From the NCBI RefSeq assembly GCF_009569385.1, contig NZ_WBOF01000001.1, positions 5,309,501-5,373,500 of the forward strand: a stretch of DNA of 64,000 nt, read 5' to 3'. Position numbers and translations under genes: made by a program. Shown one piece after another: positions 32,764 through 45,506 of the stretch (positions are counted from its first letter, which is position 1; each line of letters begins with the position of its first letter). The DNA comes from Streptomyces kaniharaensis. Its GTDB lineage: Bacteria > Actinomycetota > Actinomycetes > Streptomycetales > Streptomycetaceae. The notes under the pieces were generated by a model. It ran no database searches. It saw nothing but the letters and a program-made list of their open reading frames with translations, and had not been told where the DNA came from.

Positions 32764-34350
32764 TCACACCCACCGGCGCCGCAGCACCATGACCGCCGAC
32801 CCCGTCGTCACCAGCAGTGCCGCCAGCGGCACCACGTCGCCGACCCGGTCGTACCAGGTCAGCGTCCCCGGCGCGGTGAGCGGCAGCCGGACGGTCAGTG
32901 CGCCGGTGCCGTCGGTGCCGAGCCGGGCGAGCTCGCGGCCCTGCGCGTCGAAGGCCGCCGAGACCCCCGTCAGCGAGGCCTGCACGGCCGGCCGGCCGGT
33001 CTCGGCGGCCCGGATCGCCGCCAGCGAGACGTGCTGCTCGGGCGCCCAGGTGTGCTGGAAGGTCGAGGTCGAGGACTGGTAGACCAGCACCCGGGCGCCG
33101 TCGCGCGCCGCCGTGCGGGCCATGTCGGGGAATGTCGACTCGAAGCAGATCAGCGCGCCGACCGGCAGCGCGCCGCCTGCCTGGTCGGTGGCCGGCAGGA
33201 GGTGGAAGGTGATGCCGGGCGCCCGGTTCTCGCCCGCCGCCCGGCTGACCCCGGCGATCCACCCGAGCACGGACCGCAGCGGGATGTACTCGCCGAACGG
33301 TACCAGCCGGATCTTGCGGTACCGGTCCACCACGCCCGCCGGGGAGACGAGCACCGCGTCCTTGGAGATCCGCCCGTCCGCCTTGCGCGCGTCCTCCCCG
33401 GCCACGATCTGCGCGCCGGTGGCGGCGGACAGTTCGCGCAGCCGCTCCAGTGCGGCCCGGTCGCGGTCCAGATCGGCGCCGGTGCTGCTCTCGCCCCAGA
33501 CGATCAGGTCCACCGGCCGCCCGCCGAGCGCGGCCGTGGCGCGGGCGCTGGCCTCGAACCGCGCCTGCGGCTCGTCGATGATGCCGGGCTGGACGAGAGC
33601 GACGGTGACGGCCTCGGTCCGGGCGGGCGCGTCGCGCAGCGCGAACAGCAGCGGACCGGCGGCCAGTACCAGCACGGTCGTCAGCGCCGCAGCGGCGCGC
33701 GGTCGCCAGGGGGCGGCGGTGAGCACGATCAGCACCCCGGTGTTGACCGCCACGACCGCCGCGCTGACGAGCCAGATCCCGCCCGTCGAGGCGAGACCGA
33801 GGATCGCCGGGTGCTGCCACTGGGTGGCGCCGAGCAGTGCCCACGGCCCGCCGAGCGCGTGCCAGGAGCGCGCGTACTCGGTGGTCAGCCAGAGCGCGGG
33901 GACCACGACCAGGGCGAGCAGCGCCCGACGGGCGGTCAGCGGCGGGTGCAGCAGCCGGTGCACGCCGTAGCCGACGCCGGCCTGGAGTGCCCCGAACACG
34001 AGAGCGAGCAGCAGCAGCGCCGGCCCGATCGACGGGATCAGCCAGGACATCGCCGTCAGGATGAAGCCCGCGCCGAACCACCACCCGCGCAGGGCCGCCT
34101 CCCGGCCCCCGGGCGCCCGCTGCATCAGCAGCAGCCCGGGCACCAGCGAGACCCACGCCAGCCACGCCAGCCCCGGCGCCGGGAACGCGAGCACCGGCAC
34201 CGCCCCGGCCACCAGCGCGCCGAGGCGCGCCCGGTAGCGGTGCTCGGGCACCGCCCGCCCGCCGGGGTCAGTGGTGCGCAGGACGCCAGGGGTGCGCAGG
34301 ACGCCAGGGGTGCGCAGGACGGGGCGCGTGAGGGTCAGGCGGCGTGACAT
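32764..34350 (-). CDS. lnt: Apolipoprotein N-acyltransferase
   Basis: A 528-residue membrane enzyme that N-acylates the lipidated cysteine of lipoproteins. The N-terminal half has five to six hydrophobic helices (PVLAFPAPGLAWLAWVSLVP onward); the C-terminal nitrilase domain carries the E-K-C triad: VWGESST, YRKIRLVPFGEY and GALICFESTFPD. Streptomycetes usually carry two Lnt homologues. The first 30 residues are odd: an 18-bp tandem repeat encodes VLRTPG units right after the start, so the true start could be GTG at VPEHRYRAR further in. It lies downstream of cobN on the same strand with a 107-bp gap. Confidence 0.88.
   Translation of the reverse strand: MSRRLTLTRPVLRTPGVLRTPGVLRTTDPGGRAVPEHRYRARLGALVAGAVPVLAFPAPGLAWLAWVSLVPGLLLMQRAPGGREAALRGWWFGAGFILTAMSWLIPSIGPALLLLALVFGALQAGVGYGVHRLLHPPLTARRALLALVVVPALWLTTEYARSWHALGGPWALLGATQWQHPAILGLASTGGIWLVSAAVVAVNTGVLIVLTAAPWRPRAAAALTTVLVLAAGPLLFALRDAPARTEAVTVALVQPGIIDEPQARFEASARATAALGGRPVDLIVWGESSTGADLDRDRAALERLRELSAATGAQIVAGEDARKADGRISKDAVLVSPAGVVDRYRKIRLVPFGEYIPLRSVLGWIAGVSRAAGENRAPGITFHLLPATDQAGGALPVGALICFESTFPDMARTAARDGARVLVYQSSTSTFQHTWAPEQHVSLAAIRAAETGRPAVQASLTGVSAAFDAQGRELARLGTDGTGALTVRLPLTAPGTLTWYDRVGDVVPLAALLVTTGSAVMVLRRRWV
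34273..34321 (-). repeat. 18-bp tandem repeat in the 5' end of lnt
   Basis: GGTGCGCAGGACGCCAGG occurs at 34273-34290 and 34291-34308, with a third partial copy to 34321. In the lnt frame it encodes VLRTPG units in the cytoplasmic N-terminal tail. Being a whole number of codons, changes in copy number would keep the frame. Confidence 0.75.
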
Positions 34351-34457
34351 GCCCCGTATTGTCCGCTTGGGCGGGGTGCGCCACCAGTGTTCCCGTCACC
34401 CGAATGGACGCGGGAACACCGGCGGCGGGAACCCAGGCCGCAGGAGGAGGGGCGGGC

Positions 34458-38065
<3,608 letters not shown>

Positions 38066-38069
<4 letters not shown>

Positions 38070-38158
38070 GCGAAGGCCCTCCCGGCCTCGATGGTGGCCA
38101 GGGCGGCCTCGGTGGTGGCCTGGGACGCGGGCGCGGGCATGCGACAGCGCTGGTGCAT
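38066..38158 (-). CDS. 30-codon ORF between cobalamin riboswitch and cobN
   Basis: ATG at 38158 preceded by a strong GAGGAAGG (5-6 nt spacer after it) opens a 30-residue frame, MHQRCRMPAPASQ...AFA, whose stop overlaps the cobN start (GCATGA). The peptide is small, Ala-rich in its second half and has one Cys and one His near the start. It could be a translated leader that couples cobN translation to ribosome access controlled by the riboswitch, or a genuine small protein. No family is recognised. The strong ribosome site in a place where cobN itself has only a moderate one is the main support. Confidence 0.5.
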
Positions 38159-38189
38159 TTCTGCCTTCCTCGGGGTCCGCGCCCCGGGC

Positions 38190-38345
38190 CGGTGGAGGAC
38201 GGCAGGAGTTCCTGGCTTCCGCGGCCGCCGGGTGTCCCGGTGAACCGCGGTCACAGTGGCGGGACCGCACCGGGCTTGCACCGGTTTCCTCCCCTGCGCC
38301 GTCGCTGGCGTGGACGGTCGGCGGGGACCGTCCGCCAGCATCGTA
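38190..38345 (-). ncRNA. Cobalamin riboswitch upstream of cobN
   Basis: Read on the minus strand it has GGAAACCGGTGCAAGCCCGG, GCGGTCCCGCCACTGTGA and the B12 box GAAGCCAGGAACTCCTGCC (38219-38200), the three conserved blocks of the AdoCbl riboswitch in the right order. The 5' part is a strong hairpin (38339-38304), and TACGAT at 38345-38340 may be its -10. Behind the aptamer, GGGGCGCGGACCCC can form a stem next to the GAGGAAGG ribosome site of the 30-codon ORF, so translational control is likely. Confidence 0.93.
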
Positions 38346-38428
38346 CGGGGTGCGGCTGACCCGGGGGAGGGTGATCCTCCGGAGACGCACGGAGTGACGG
38401 CGGTGCGATGCGGCGTGCGGGGCAGCGC

Positions 38429-38464
38429 GTGAGTCAGCGTGTGAGCCGACGTGTGAGGCAACGG
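38429..38464 (+). repeat. Three 12-bp tandem repeats before cobG
   Basis: GTGAGTCAGCGT, GTGAGCCGACGT and GTGAGGCAACGG follow each other with an exact 12-bp period, 40-75 bp before the proposed cobG start and just upstream of its -10. They may be binding sites for an activator or repressor. Confidence 0.55.
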
Positions 38465-38490
38465 ACGGAGGCAAGCGATCGGATCATCTG

Positions 38491-38496
38491 TATGCT
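38491..38496 (+). promoter_or_regulatory. -10 element of a probable leaderless cobG transcript
   Basis: TATGCT lies seven bases before ATG 38504, the spacing seen in leaderless actinobacterial genes, and no ribosome-binding site precedes that ATG. No clear -35 is visible; tandem repeats occupy the region instead. Confidence 0.5.
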
Positions 38497-38503
38497 CGCC
38501 GCC

Positions 38504-39814
38504 ATGCCACCGACACCCGACGTCACCGCGCCGGGCGCCGCGGTGCCCGACCGGGGGCGCGCGGACGCCTGCCCAGGGGCGCTTCGTCTGCACACCGCCG
38601 ACGACGGCGCCCTGGCCCGGGTCCGCCTGCCCGGCGGCCTGCTGACGGACCGTCAGGCGCTCGCGCTGGCCGAGGCGGCGCAAGCCCTCGGCGACGGCGA
38701 GCTGGAGACCACCTCGCGCGGCAACGTCCAACTCCGCGGCCTGGCTTCGCACTGCGGGGCGGAACTCGCCGAACGGCTGCGCGCCGTCGGGCTGCTGCCC
38801 TCCGACACGCACGAGCGGGTGCGCAACATCGTCGCCTCACCGCTCGCGGGGCTCGACGGGCTCGACCGTGCCGACGTGCAGACCTGGGTGCGGGAGCTGG
38901 ACGCGCGGTTGTGTGCGAGTGCGTGGGCGACCGGACTCTCCGGCAAGTTCCTCTTCGCGCTGGACGACGGGCGGGGCGACGTCGCCACCCTCGACGCCGA
39001 TGTGACATTGATCGCAGGCTCGGACGGCACCCGGCTGCTGCGCCTCGGGCGCGCCGCGTACGGGCGTCCGGTCGAGGCCGGGCAGGAGGTGACCGCCGTG
39101 CTGGACGCGGCCCGGTCCTTCCTCGACGCGCTGCGGGCGAGCGGCCGCAAGGCCTGGCACCTGCGCGAAGTACCCGAGCTCCTGCCGGACGGGCCGGTGC
39201 CGCTGCCCGCCTTCGCCGCAGCCGCACCCGCCGCCGGGGCACTGCCCGGCGGGCTCTCGGTGGGCATGCGCTTCGGCCGGGCGAGCGCCGCGCAGTGGCG
39301 TGCCCTGGTGGCGGCCTCGGCCGGCGAGCTGCGGCTGACGCCCTGGCGCGGCGCGGTGCTGCCCGGTGCCCCGGCCGACCGCCTGCCGGCGCTGGCCGCG
39401 GCCGGGTTCCGGACGGTGCCCGGCTCGCCCTGGGAGCGGGCCACCGCCTGCACCGGACTGCCCGGGTGCGCCAAGTCCCTGGCCGACGTCCGGGCGGACG
39501 CGGCGCGGGCACTCGACGCCGCGCCGGCCGGCGGCCTGCCCGTGCACTGGTCGGGCTGTGAACGGCGCTGCGGCCACCCGGCCGGACGGTGGGTGGACGT
39601 GCTCGCCACCGGGCAGGGCTACCGGGTGACGGTGAACGGTCCGGCAGCCGCCGGGACGGCCGTGGACACGGCTTCCGGGGACGCGTCTTCCGCGGGTGCG
39701 GCTTCCGTTGAAGCGGCTTCGGTGGACGTGGTTTCCGCGGATGTGTCGTCCGTGGATGTGACGAACGAGGAGATGGCCGAGGCGGTCGCCGAGGCCAGGA
39801 GGACCACGAAGTGA
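38504..39814 (+). CDS. cobG: Precorrin-3B synthase (CobG)
   Basis: A 436-residue protein of the nitrite/sulfite reductase half-domain fold. It oxidises precorrin-3A with O2 to precorrin-3B, preparing ring contraction. The N-terminal ferredoxin-like part has [24 protein letters not shown] and [12 protein letters not shown]; the 4Fe-4S/siroheme-type cysteine motif is present: [11 protein letters not shown] followed by [11 protein letters not shown]. After the catalytic part (about residue 385) comes a 45-residue degenerate repeat ([20 protein letters not shown]). ATG 38504 is chosen for the leaderless promoter; ATG 38492 would overlap the -10. The stop overlaps cobH. Divergent from cobN. Confidence 0.9.
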   Translation: MPPTPDVTAPGAAVPDRGRADACPGALRLHTADDGALARVRLPGGLLTDRQALALAEAAQALGDGELETTSRGNVQLRGLASHCGAELAERLRAVGLLPSDTHERVRNIVASPLAGLDGLDRADVQTWVRELDARLCASAWATGLSGKFLFALDDGRGDVATLDADVTLIAGSDGTRLLRLGRAAYGRPVEAGQEVTAVLDAARSFLDALRASGRKAWHLREVPELLPDGPVPLPAFAAAAPAAGALPGGLSVGMRFGRASAAQWRALVAASAGELRLTPWRGAVLPGAPADRLPALAAAGFRTVPGSPWERATACTGLPGCAKSLADVRADAARALDAAPAGGLPVHWSGCERRCGHPAGRWVDVLATGQGYRVTVNGPAAAGTAVDTASGDASSAGAASVEAASVDVVSADVSSVDVTNEEMAEAVAEARRTTK

Positions 39815-40437
39815 TCGAGTACGAGAAGGACGGCGCGTCGATCTACCGCCAGTCCTTTGCCACCATCCGGGCGGAGGCCGACCTGGCCGCCCTGCCGGCG
39901 GACGTCTCCCAGGTCGCGGTGCGGATGATCCACGCCTGCGGGATGGTCGACCTGGTCGAGGACCTGGTGTACTCGCCCGGCGTGGTCGCCTCCGCGCGCG
40001 CCGCGCTGCACGCCGGTGCGCCGATCCTCTGCGACGTCAACATGGTCGCGAGCGGCGTCACCCGTAAGCGGCTGCCCGCCGACAACGAGGTGATCTGCAC
40101 CCTCACCGACCCGGCGGTCCCCGAACTGGCCCGGAAGATGGGCAACACCCGCAGCGCCGCCGCCATGGAGCTGTGGCTGCCCCGGCTGGAGGGCGCGGTG
40201 GTGGCCGTCGGCAACGCGCCGACCTCGCTGTTCCGGCTGCTGGAGATGATCGAGGCGGGCGCGCCGCGCCCGGCCGCGGTGATCGGCGTCCCGGTCGGCT
40301 TCATCGGCGCCGCCGAGTCGAAGCAGGCGCTGGCCGAGCACCCGTCCGGCCTGGAGCACCTGGTGGTGCGCGGCCGGCGCGGCGGCAGCGCGATCGCCGC
40401 CGCTGCCATCAACGCGATTGCGAGCGAGGAAGAGTGA
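39811..40437 (+). CDS. cobH: Precorrin-8X methylmutase (CobH)
   Basis: A 208-residue enzyme that moves the C11 methyl group to C12, turning precorrin-8X into hydrogenobyrinic acid. Conserved parts are visible: [29 protein letters not shown] (with the catalytic His in the M-I-H-A-C-G segment), [13 protein letters not shown] and [13 protein letters not shown]. Length is normal. The GTG start overlaps the cobG stop (GTGA), and its own stop overlaps the cobIJ start the same way, so cobG-cobH-cobIJ form one translationally coupled operon. Confidence 0.95.
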   Translation: MIEYEKDGASIYRQSFATIRAEADLAALPADVSQVAVRMIHACGMVDLVEDLVYSPGVVASARAALHAGAPILCDVNMVASGVTRKRLPADNEVICTLTDPAVPELARKMGNTRSAAAMELWLPRLEGAVVAVGNAPTSLFRLLEMIEAGAPRPAAVIGVPVGFIGAAESKQALAEHPSGLEHLVVRGRRGGSAIAAAAINAIASEEE

Positions 40438-41969
40438 CGGAACGTCAGATTAGCGACGTGCGCGTCGGGCGGCTGTACGGGGTCGGGCTCGGTCCGGGCG
40501 ACCCATCGCTGGTGACCGTCCGCGCCGCCGAACTCATCGGCAAGGCCGATGTCGTGGCGTACCACAGTGCCCGGCACGGGCGGTCCATCGCGCGCTCCAT
40601 CGCCGAGCGTTATCTGACGGGTGGTCAGATCGAGGAGAAGCTCGTCTACCCGGTCACCGTCGAGACCACCGACCACCCGGGCGGCTACCGGGGCGCGCTG
40701 GACGACTTCTACGAGGAGGCCGCCGCGCGGCTGGCGGCCCACCTGGACGCCGGCCGGGACGTCGTGGTGCTCGCCGAGGGCGACCCGCTGTTCTACGGCT
40801 CCTACCAGCACATGCACAAGCGCCTCGCGCACCGCTACCCGACCGAGGTGGTGCCGGGCGTGACCTCGGTCAGCGCCGCGGCGGCCCGGCTCGGGCAGCC
40901 GCTGACCGAGGCCGAGGAGACGCTCACCGTCATCCCGGGCACGCTGCCCGAGGAGGAACTGGCGGCGCGGATCGCGTCCGCCGACTCGGCCGTGATCATG
41001 AAGCTCGGGCGTACCTTCCCGGCCGTCCGGCGCGCGCTGGAGCGGGCGGGACGCCTCGAGGACGCGCAGTACGTCGAGCGCGCGTTCATGGACGGGGAGC
41101 GCATCGCGCCGCTCGCCGAGATCGACGGCGAGACCGTGCCGTACTTCTCGGTCGCGGTGCTGCCGAGCAAGGTCGCGCCGCTGGAGCCGGTCGTGCGGGT
41201 CGCGGACGGCATGGGCAGCGTGACGGTGGTCGGCACCGGACCGGCCGGACCGCTCTGGCTCACCCCCGAGGCGCGCGGCGCGCTGGCCGAGGCCACCGAC
41301 CTGGTCGGCTACACCACCTACCTGGCCCGGGTGCCGGAGCGGCCGGGGCAGCGGCGGCACGGCTCGGACAACAAGGTGGAGTCGGAGCGCGCCGAGTTCG
41401 CCCTCGACCTGGCCCGGCGCGGGCACCGGGTCGTGGTGGTGTCCTCGGGCGACCCGGGTGTCTTCGCGATGGCCACGGCCGTCCTGGAGGTCGCCTGCGA
41501 GCAGGACTACCGGGACGTCCCGGTGCGGGTCCTGCCCGGTATGACCGCGGCCCACGCGGCCGCCTCCCGGGCCGGTGCCCCGCTGGGGCACGACTACGCG
41601 GTGGTGTCGCTCTCGGACCGGCTCAAGCCCTGGGACGCGGTGGCCCGGCGTCTCCGCGCGGCGGCCGAGGCGGACCTGGTGCTCGCCCTGTACAACCCGG
41701 GCTCGAAGTCCCGGACGACGCAGGTGGGCCTCGCCCGCGACCTGCTGCTGGAGTACCGCGCGCCCGAGACGCCGGTGGTGATGGCGCGTGACGTCGGTGG
41801 GCCGACGGAGCGGGTGCGCATCGTCCGGCTCGGCGAGCTCGACCCGGCGCTGGTCGACATGCGGACGATCCTGCTGATCGGCTCCTCGCAGACCCGGGCG
41901 GTCGAGCGCGGCGGCGGCGTGGAGGTCGTCTGGACGCCGCGGCGGTACCCGGACGACGCGGAGGACTGA
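40434..41969 (+). CDS. cobIJ: CobI-CobJ fusion (precorrin-2 C20- and precorrin-3B C17-methyltransferase)
   Basis: A 511-residue fusion of two SAM-dependent uroporphyrin-type methyltransferases. The CobI half (1-250) has [37 protein letters not shown] and [16 protein letters not shown]. The CobJ half (255-511) has [80 protein letters not shown] and LYNPGSKSR. It adds methyl groups at C20 and, with ring contraction, at C17. This fusion is usual in actinobacteria. GTGA overlap with cobH. A TGACAGAT hairpin repeat follows six bases after the stop. Confidence 0.95.
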   Translation: MTERQISDVRVGRLYGVGLGPGDPSLVTVRAAELIGKADVVAYHSARHGRSIARSIAERYLTGGQIEEKLVYPVTVETTDHPGGYRGALDDFYEEAAARLAAHLDAGRDVVVLAEGDPLFYGSYQHMHKRLAHRYPTEVVPGVTSVSAAAARLGQPLTEAEETLTVIPGTLPEEELAARIASADSAVIMKLGRTFPAVRRALERAGRLEDAQYVERAFMDGERIAPLAEIDGETVPYFSVAVLPSKVAPLEPVVRVADGMGSVTVVGTGPAGPLWLTPEARGALAEATDLVGYTTYLARVPERPGQRRHGSDNKVESERAEFALDLARRGHRVVVVSSGDPGVFAMATAVLEVACEQDYRDVPVRVLPGMTAAHAAASRAGAPLGHDYAVVSLSDRLKPWDAVARRLRAAAEADLVLALYNPGSKSRTTQVGLARDLLLEYRAPETPVVMARDVGGPTERVRIVRLGELDPALVDMRTILLIGSSQTRAVERGGGVEVVWTPRRYPDDAED

Positions 41970-41970
41970 C

Positions 41971-42046
41971 CAGTAACAGATGACAGCTGACAGATTTCGT
42001 CAGCTGTCAGCTGTCAGCTGTCAGCTGTCATCTGTTTTCTGTTATC
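41971..42046 (+). repeat. TGACAGAT hairpin repeat, copy B, with heptamer array
   Basis: AACAGATGACAGCTGACAG (41975-41993) pairs perfectly with its complement at 42018-42036 (19 bp). The loop and 3' arm contain a heptamer array: four CAGCTGT units and one CATCTGT (42001-42035), so many alternative registers are possible. The 3' arm is followed by TTTCTGTTATCC. It lies between convergent cobIJ (plus) and a metallophosphatase gene (minus) and is related to the copies at 30.77 and 57.77 kb. Confidence 0.75.
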
Positions 42047-42104
42047 CGTCGCCCCCGGTCGCCTATCCGTCAGCCGCCCGGTCGCCGAGCGACGACCCCC
42101 GCCG

Positions 42105-43865
42105 TCAGCGCGTCGGCTTCGTGATCAGCAGCTCCGTGTTGTGGTCCTGCCCCGAGCCGAGCAGCGCCGACACCCGGCCGTTGGGGTCGTTGTACGACAG
42201 CTCGCGGTAGAGCGCGGCCAGGTTGGTGTCCGAGGTGCTGCCGAAGTCCGTCCCGTACGGCGCGGCGGACTCGATCAGCGTGGTGAACAGGGACAGCGTG
42301 CCGTCCCCGTTGTCCGCGATCTCGATGATGCGGCCGTGCTGCGGGTAGTCGATGTGCGAGGCGGTGTTGATCTCCCAGAACGCCCGCTCCGGCACCGCGT
42401 GGCCGTGCGCCGTGATCTTGTTCGCGTGGGTGTGGCCGTTCACCCACGCGACGACGTTCGGGTAGCGCTGGAGCAGCGCCACCAGCTCGTTGCCGTCGTG
42501 CCGCTTCTCGAAGATGTTGCGCGGGTCGGGCAGCAGGTTGCCCATGCTGGTGCTGGTGTGGTGGCTGAAGACGAGGATCAGCTCGTCCGTGCTGCCGCCC
42601 GTCACCTTCCGCCCGTCGGTGTCGTACCAGTGCCCGCTGTGCGCCTTCAACTGCTGCTCCAGCCAGCGCAGTTGAGCGGTGCCGAGCGAACCGTCGGCGA
42701 ACCCGGCCTGGTTGGTGGTGTCCAGGCTGATGCCGACCACCTTCTCCGAGATGCGGAAGGTGTAGTAGAGCTTGCCGCTGCTCACCATGTCCGAGGTGAA
42801 GCCGTGCCCGTACGGGCCCGCGCCGGTGACAGCCGGGTTCAGGTGGGCCTTGGCGAACTCCTTGAGCGTGAACGGCCGGCGGCGCTCGTCCGGGGTGATC
42901 TGCCGTACCAGGTCGCCGGTCGCCAGCAGCTTGCCGAGCAGCAGCGCGGCGCCCGCCGGGTCGCGGCGCAGCGACTCCATCAGCTGCGCGGCCTCGGCGT
43001 CGTTGCAGCCCTCCAGCTTGTACTCGCCGGTGTAGAGGTCGTTCAGCAGCCCGAAGTCCGGCAGCGAACCCTCGAGGCTGTCATCGTGGTTGCCGACCGT
43101 CGTGTACCAGGGCATGCGCAGGCCCGGGGCGTCGAAGGGGCGGCCGGCGGCCGTGAGGAAGCCGGGAACCTGCGGGAAGCCCTTCGCCTTGTACTCGTCC
43201 TGGAAGGTGAGTTCGGGGTTCCAGTAGATGCCGCTGCCGGAGTTCTGCACGCCCTCGTAGGCGGCGGGGTCGCCGGTGTTCTGGGCGAGGCGCCCGCCGC
43301 CCATCACGGTCAGGTACCAGTCGAGTTCGGCGTGCTCGTGGTTGTCGGTGTTGTCGCCGGTGGCCATCACCATGCTGAACGGCATCCCGGTGTAGGGGCC
43401 GCCGGGGAGCGAGTTGACGCGCTCGACGAGGGCCGACACGCCGCGGGCGTTCAGGGTCTCCTGCGGCCGGTAGGCGGCGCCGGTGAAGCGGGCCAGGTAC
43501 TCGAAGCGCACGGGGGACTCGGTGTCCACCAGGTGCAGGTCGGAGAACTGGACGAAGCTGGCCAGCCCGGTGCGACGGTCGTCCCGGCCGCTGCCCGGTG
43601 CCGCCAGGTCGCCGCGCACCACCAGCGGCCAGCCCGGTCCGGCCGTCAGCCGCTTGTAGGCCCCGCTGCCGACCGGCGTGGCCACCTGGTCGAGGGTGGT
43701 CCCGGTCACCTGCACCGCTCTGGCCGCGGTGGCCGCCAGCGCCCGCTCCCGCGCCGCCGCCGAGGCGAACTGCGCGCCACCCAGCGACAGAGCCGCCCAG
43801 GTGGCGGCCACCGACGTACCCGTGACGAACGTACGCCGACTCAAACCAGCCACAAAAACCCCCAT
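42105..43865 (-). CDS. Tat-exported metallophosphoesterase
   Basis: A 586-residue calcineurin-like phosphoesterase. The Tat signal is clear: SRRTFVTG followed by a hydrophobic stretch ending FASAAA. Metal-ligand motifs appear in order: FSDLHLVD, MATGDNTDN, TTVGNHDD, VFSHHTS and WVNGHTHAN. Long insertions between GDN and GNHD are as in the TIGR03767-type actinobacterial exported phosphatases. It should hydrolyse phosphomono- or diesters outside the cell. ATG 43865 lacks a ribosome site; GTG 43853, preceded by GGGGG, is a plausible alternative that keeps the whole signal peptide. It interrupts the cobalamin gene order and is divergent from cbiD. Confidence 0.88.
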   Translation of the reverse strand: MGVFVAGLSRRTFVTGTSVAATWAALSLGGAQFASAAARERALAATAARAVQVTGTTLDQVATPVGSGAYKRLTAGPGWPLVVRGDLAAPGSGRDDRRTGLASFVQFSDLHLVDTESPVRFEYLARFTGAAYRPQETLNARGVSALVERVNSLPGGPYTGMPFSMVMATGDNTDNHEHAELDWYLTVMGGGRLAQNTGDPAAYEGVQNSGSGIYWNPELTFQDEYKAKGFPQVPGFLTAAGRPFDAPGLRMPWYTTVGNHDDSLEGSLPDFGLLNDLYTGEYKLEGCNDAEAAQLMESLRRDPAGAALLLGKLLATGDLVRQITPDERRRPFTLKEFAKAHLNPAVTGAGPYGHGFTSDMVSSGKLYYTFRISEKVVGISLDTTNQAGFADGSLGTAQLRWLEQQLKAHSGHWYDTDGRKVTGGSTDELILVFSHHTSTSMGNLLPDPRNIFEKRHDGNELVALLQRYPNVVAWVNGHTHANKITAHGHAVPERAFWEINTASHIDYPQHGRIIEIADNGDGTLSLFTTLIESAAPYGTDFGSTSDTNLAALYRELSYNDPNGRVSALLGSGQDHNTELLITKPTR

Positions 43866-44183
43866 AAATTGATGGCCCGGCCGGCTGCCCCGGTCATCGG
43901 ACCACGTGTCATGAACCCGCATCTGGCGGAGCGACAGATTACTCACTGGTAGGTGCAAGGGGCGAGGCCCGTGCAGAGAACTTTTCGCGAACGAGGGGCA
44001 GCGCCTTCCCGCCGCGCTCCCGGTTCCATCCCTTCGCGTGGGCCCCGGTCGGGGTGCAGCAGGGCCAGTGGGGGAAAATCGGCACGGACGGCCGGTGCGG
44101 CCGTACCGAAGCAGCAACGGAAGCGGACGGCCCGCCCCGGCACGACCGGAGGCCCCGTCCCGGGTCAGCGAAACGAGGCGGAC
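43866..44183. other. 318-bp divergent region, metallophosphatase/cbiD
   Basis: No gene recognised. The frame of cbiD is open back to 43953, but the translation there is Arg/Pro/Gly-rich without conservation. I looked for a second cobalamin riboswitch (B12 box, GCCACTG block) and found none. It contains GGGAAAATCGG (44082) and several GC-rich inverted repeats, none strong. Confidence 0.5.
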
Positions 44184-45335
44184 GTGGCCGAACCGGGAGG
44201 CCGGGCCGGGCAGCTGAAGAGCAGCGGTCTGCGGCACGGCTGGACGACGGGCGCCTGTGCCACCGCCGCCACCAAGGCCGCGTACACCGCGCTGCTCACC
44301 GGCGAGTTCCCGGACCCGGTGACCATCACCCTTCCCAAGGGCCAGCAGCCCGCCTTCGCCCTGGCCGCCGAGGAGCTCACGCCGGCCGACGGGGCCACCT
44401 CGGTCGCGGGGACCGCCCCCCGCGCCATGGCCGGTGTCGTCAAGGACGCCGGGGACGACCCCGACGTCACCCACGGCGCCCTGATCCGCTCGACGGTACG
44501 GGCCGGCGAGCCCGGTGCCGGGGTGGTGTTCCGGGCCGGTCCCGGGGTCGGGACGGTCACCAAGCCCGGCCTGCCGCTGCCCGTCGGTGAACCCGCCATC
44601 AACCCGGTGCCCCGGCAGATGATCCGCGACGCCGTCGCCGAGGTGGCCGCCGAGCACGGCGGCACCGGGGACGTCGTCGTGGAGATCTCCGTCGACCACG
44701 GCGAGGAGATCGCCCGCTCCACCTGGAACCCCCGGCTGGGCATCCTCGGCGGCCTGTCGATCCTGGGCACCACCGGCATCGTCGTCCCCTACTCCTGCTC
44801 GGCCTGGATCGACTCCATCCGCCGTGGCGTGGACGTGGCGCGTGCGGCCGGGCGGACGCACGTGGCCGGCTGCACCGGCTCGACGTCGGAGAAGGTCGCC
44901 GTGGCCGTGCACGGGCTGCCCGAGGACGCGCTGCTGGACATGGGCGACTTCGCCGGCGCCGTCCTCAAGTACCTCAAGCGCCACCCGGTGCCCCGGCTGA
45001 CCATCGCGGGCGGCTTCGCGAAGCTGTCCAAGCTCGCGGCCGGCCACCTCGACCTGCACTCGGCGCGCTCGCAGGTGGACAAGGGGTACCTGGCGGAGCT
45101 AGCCCGGCGCGGCGGGGCGGGGGAGGCACTGGCGGAGGCGGTGGCCGCCGCCAACACCGGCCTGGAGGCGGTGCAGCTGTGCCGGGCGGCGGGCGTGCCG
45201 CTGGGGGACCTGGTCGCCGAGGCGGCCCGGGCGACGGCACTCGGCGTGCTGGTGGGTTCGCCGGTGGCGGTGGACGTCATCTGCATCGACCGTGCGGGCA
45301 CGATCGTCGGGCGGGCGGAACCGCTCGGACCGTGA
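44184..45335 (+). CDS. cbiD: Cobalt-precorrin-5B C1-methyltransferase (CbiD)
   Basis: A 383-residue enzyme methylating C1 of the corrin ring. It opens with LRHGWTTGACATAATKAAYTAL, the CbiD signature, and has TVTKPGLPLPVGEPAINPVPR, LGILGGLSILGTTGIVVPYSCSAW and HVAGCTGSTSEK. CbiD belongs to the oxygen-independent route, whereas CobF does this step in the aerobic route; its presence next to CobG marks a hybrid pathway. GTG 44184 follows GAGG at 44175-44178 and puts the signature 18 residues in. It is separated from the cobG operon by the metallophosphatase gene. Confidence 0.93.
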   Translation: MAEPGGRAGQLKSSGLRHGWTTGACATAATKAAYTALLTGEFPDPVTITLPKGQQPAFALAAEELTPADGATSVAGTAPRAMAGVVKDAGDDPDVTHGALIRSTVRAGEPGAGVVFRAGPGVGTVTKPGLPLPVGEPAINPVPRQMIRDAVAEVAAEHGGTGDVVVEISVDHGEEIARSTWNPRLGILGGLSILGTTGIVVPYSCSAWIDSIRRGVDVARAAGRTHVAGCTGSTSEKVAVAVHGLPEDALLDMGDFAGAVLKYLKRHPVPRLTIAGGFAKLSKLAAGHLDLHSARSQVDKGYLAELARRGGAGEALAEAVAAANTGLEAVQLCRAAGVPLGDLVAEAARATALGVLVGSPVAVDVICIDRAGTIVGRAEPLGP

Positions 45336-45390
45336 GGCGTACCCGGATGACCGGATGACAGGCGACCGGAGCCACAGCGAAAGCTCAGCA

Positions 45391-45499
45391 ATATCGCATG
45401 GTGATGTGAAGATCTGACGCCCATACGGGGTGAGAAACGGACAAAAGGAGTAGTGAATCCACGCCTGGTTCTGTCGCCATCTCAACCATGAGATATGGT
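45391..45499 (+). promoter_or_regulatory. XRE-murA promoter region with inverted motif pair
   Basis: TATGGT at 45494-45499 stands seven bases before GTG 45507 and fits a leaderless -10. ATATCGCATGG (45391-45401) and CCATGAGATAT (45486-45496) are inverted copies with one or two differing bases, the second overlapping the -10. CTCAACCATGAG (45481-45492) is also palindromic. The encoded protein has its own HTH domain, so autoregulation is conceivable. Confidence 0.4.
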
Positions 45500-45506
45500 C
45501 TGCCGG

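Noticed and set aside
42001-42035. Possible CRISPR-like array
   Set aside because: The units are contiguous 7-mers with no spacers; it is slippage-type repetition inside a hairpin.
43866-44183. A second cobalamin riboswitch in front of cbiD
   Set aside because: None of the conserved blocks (B12 box, CCACTG, GGTGCAA) appears in order on either strand.
45341-45375. Fourth copy of the TGACAGAT hairpin repeat behind cbiD
   Set aside because: Words such as GGATGACCGGATGACAGG are present, but there is no matching inverted arm and the TGACAGATTTC core is missing.
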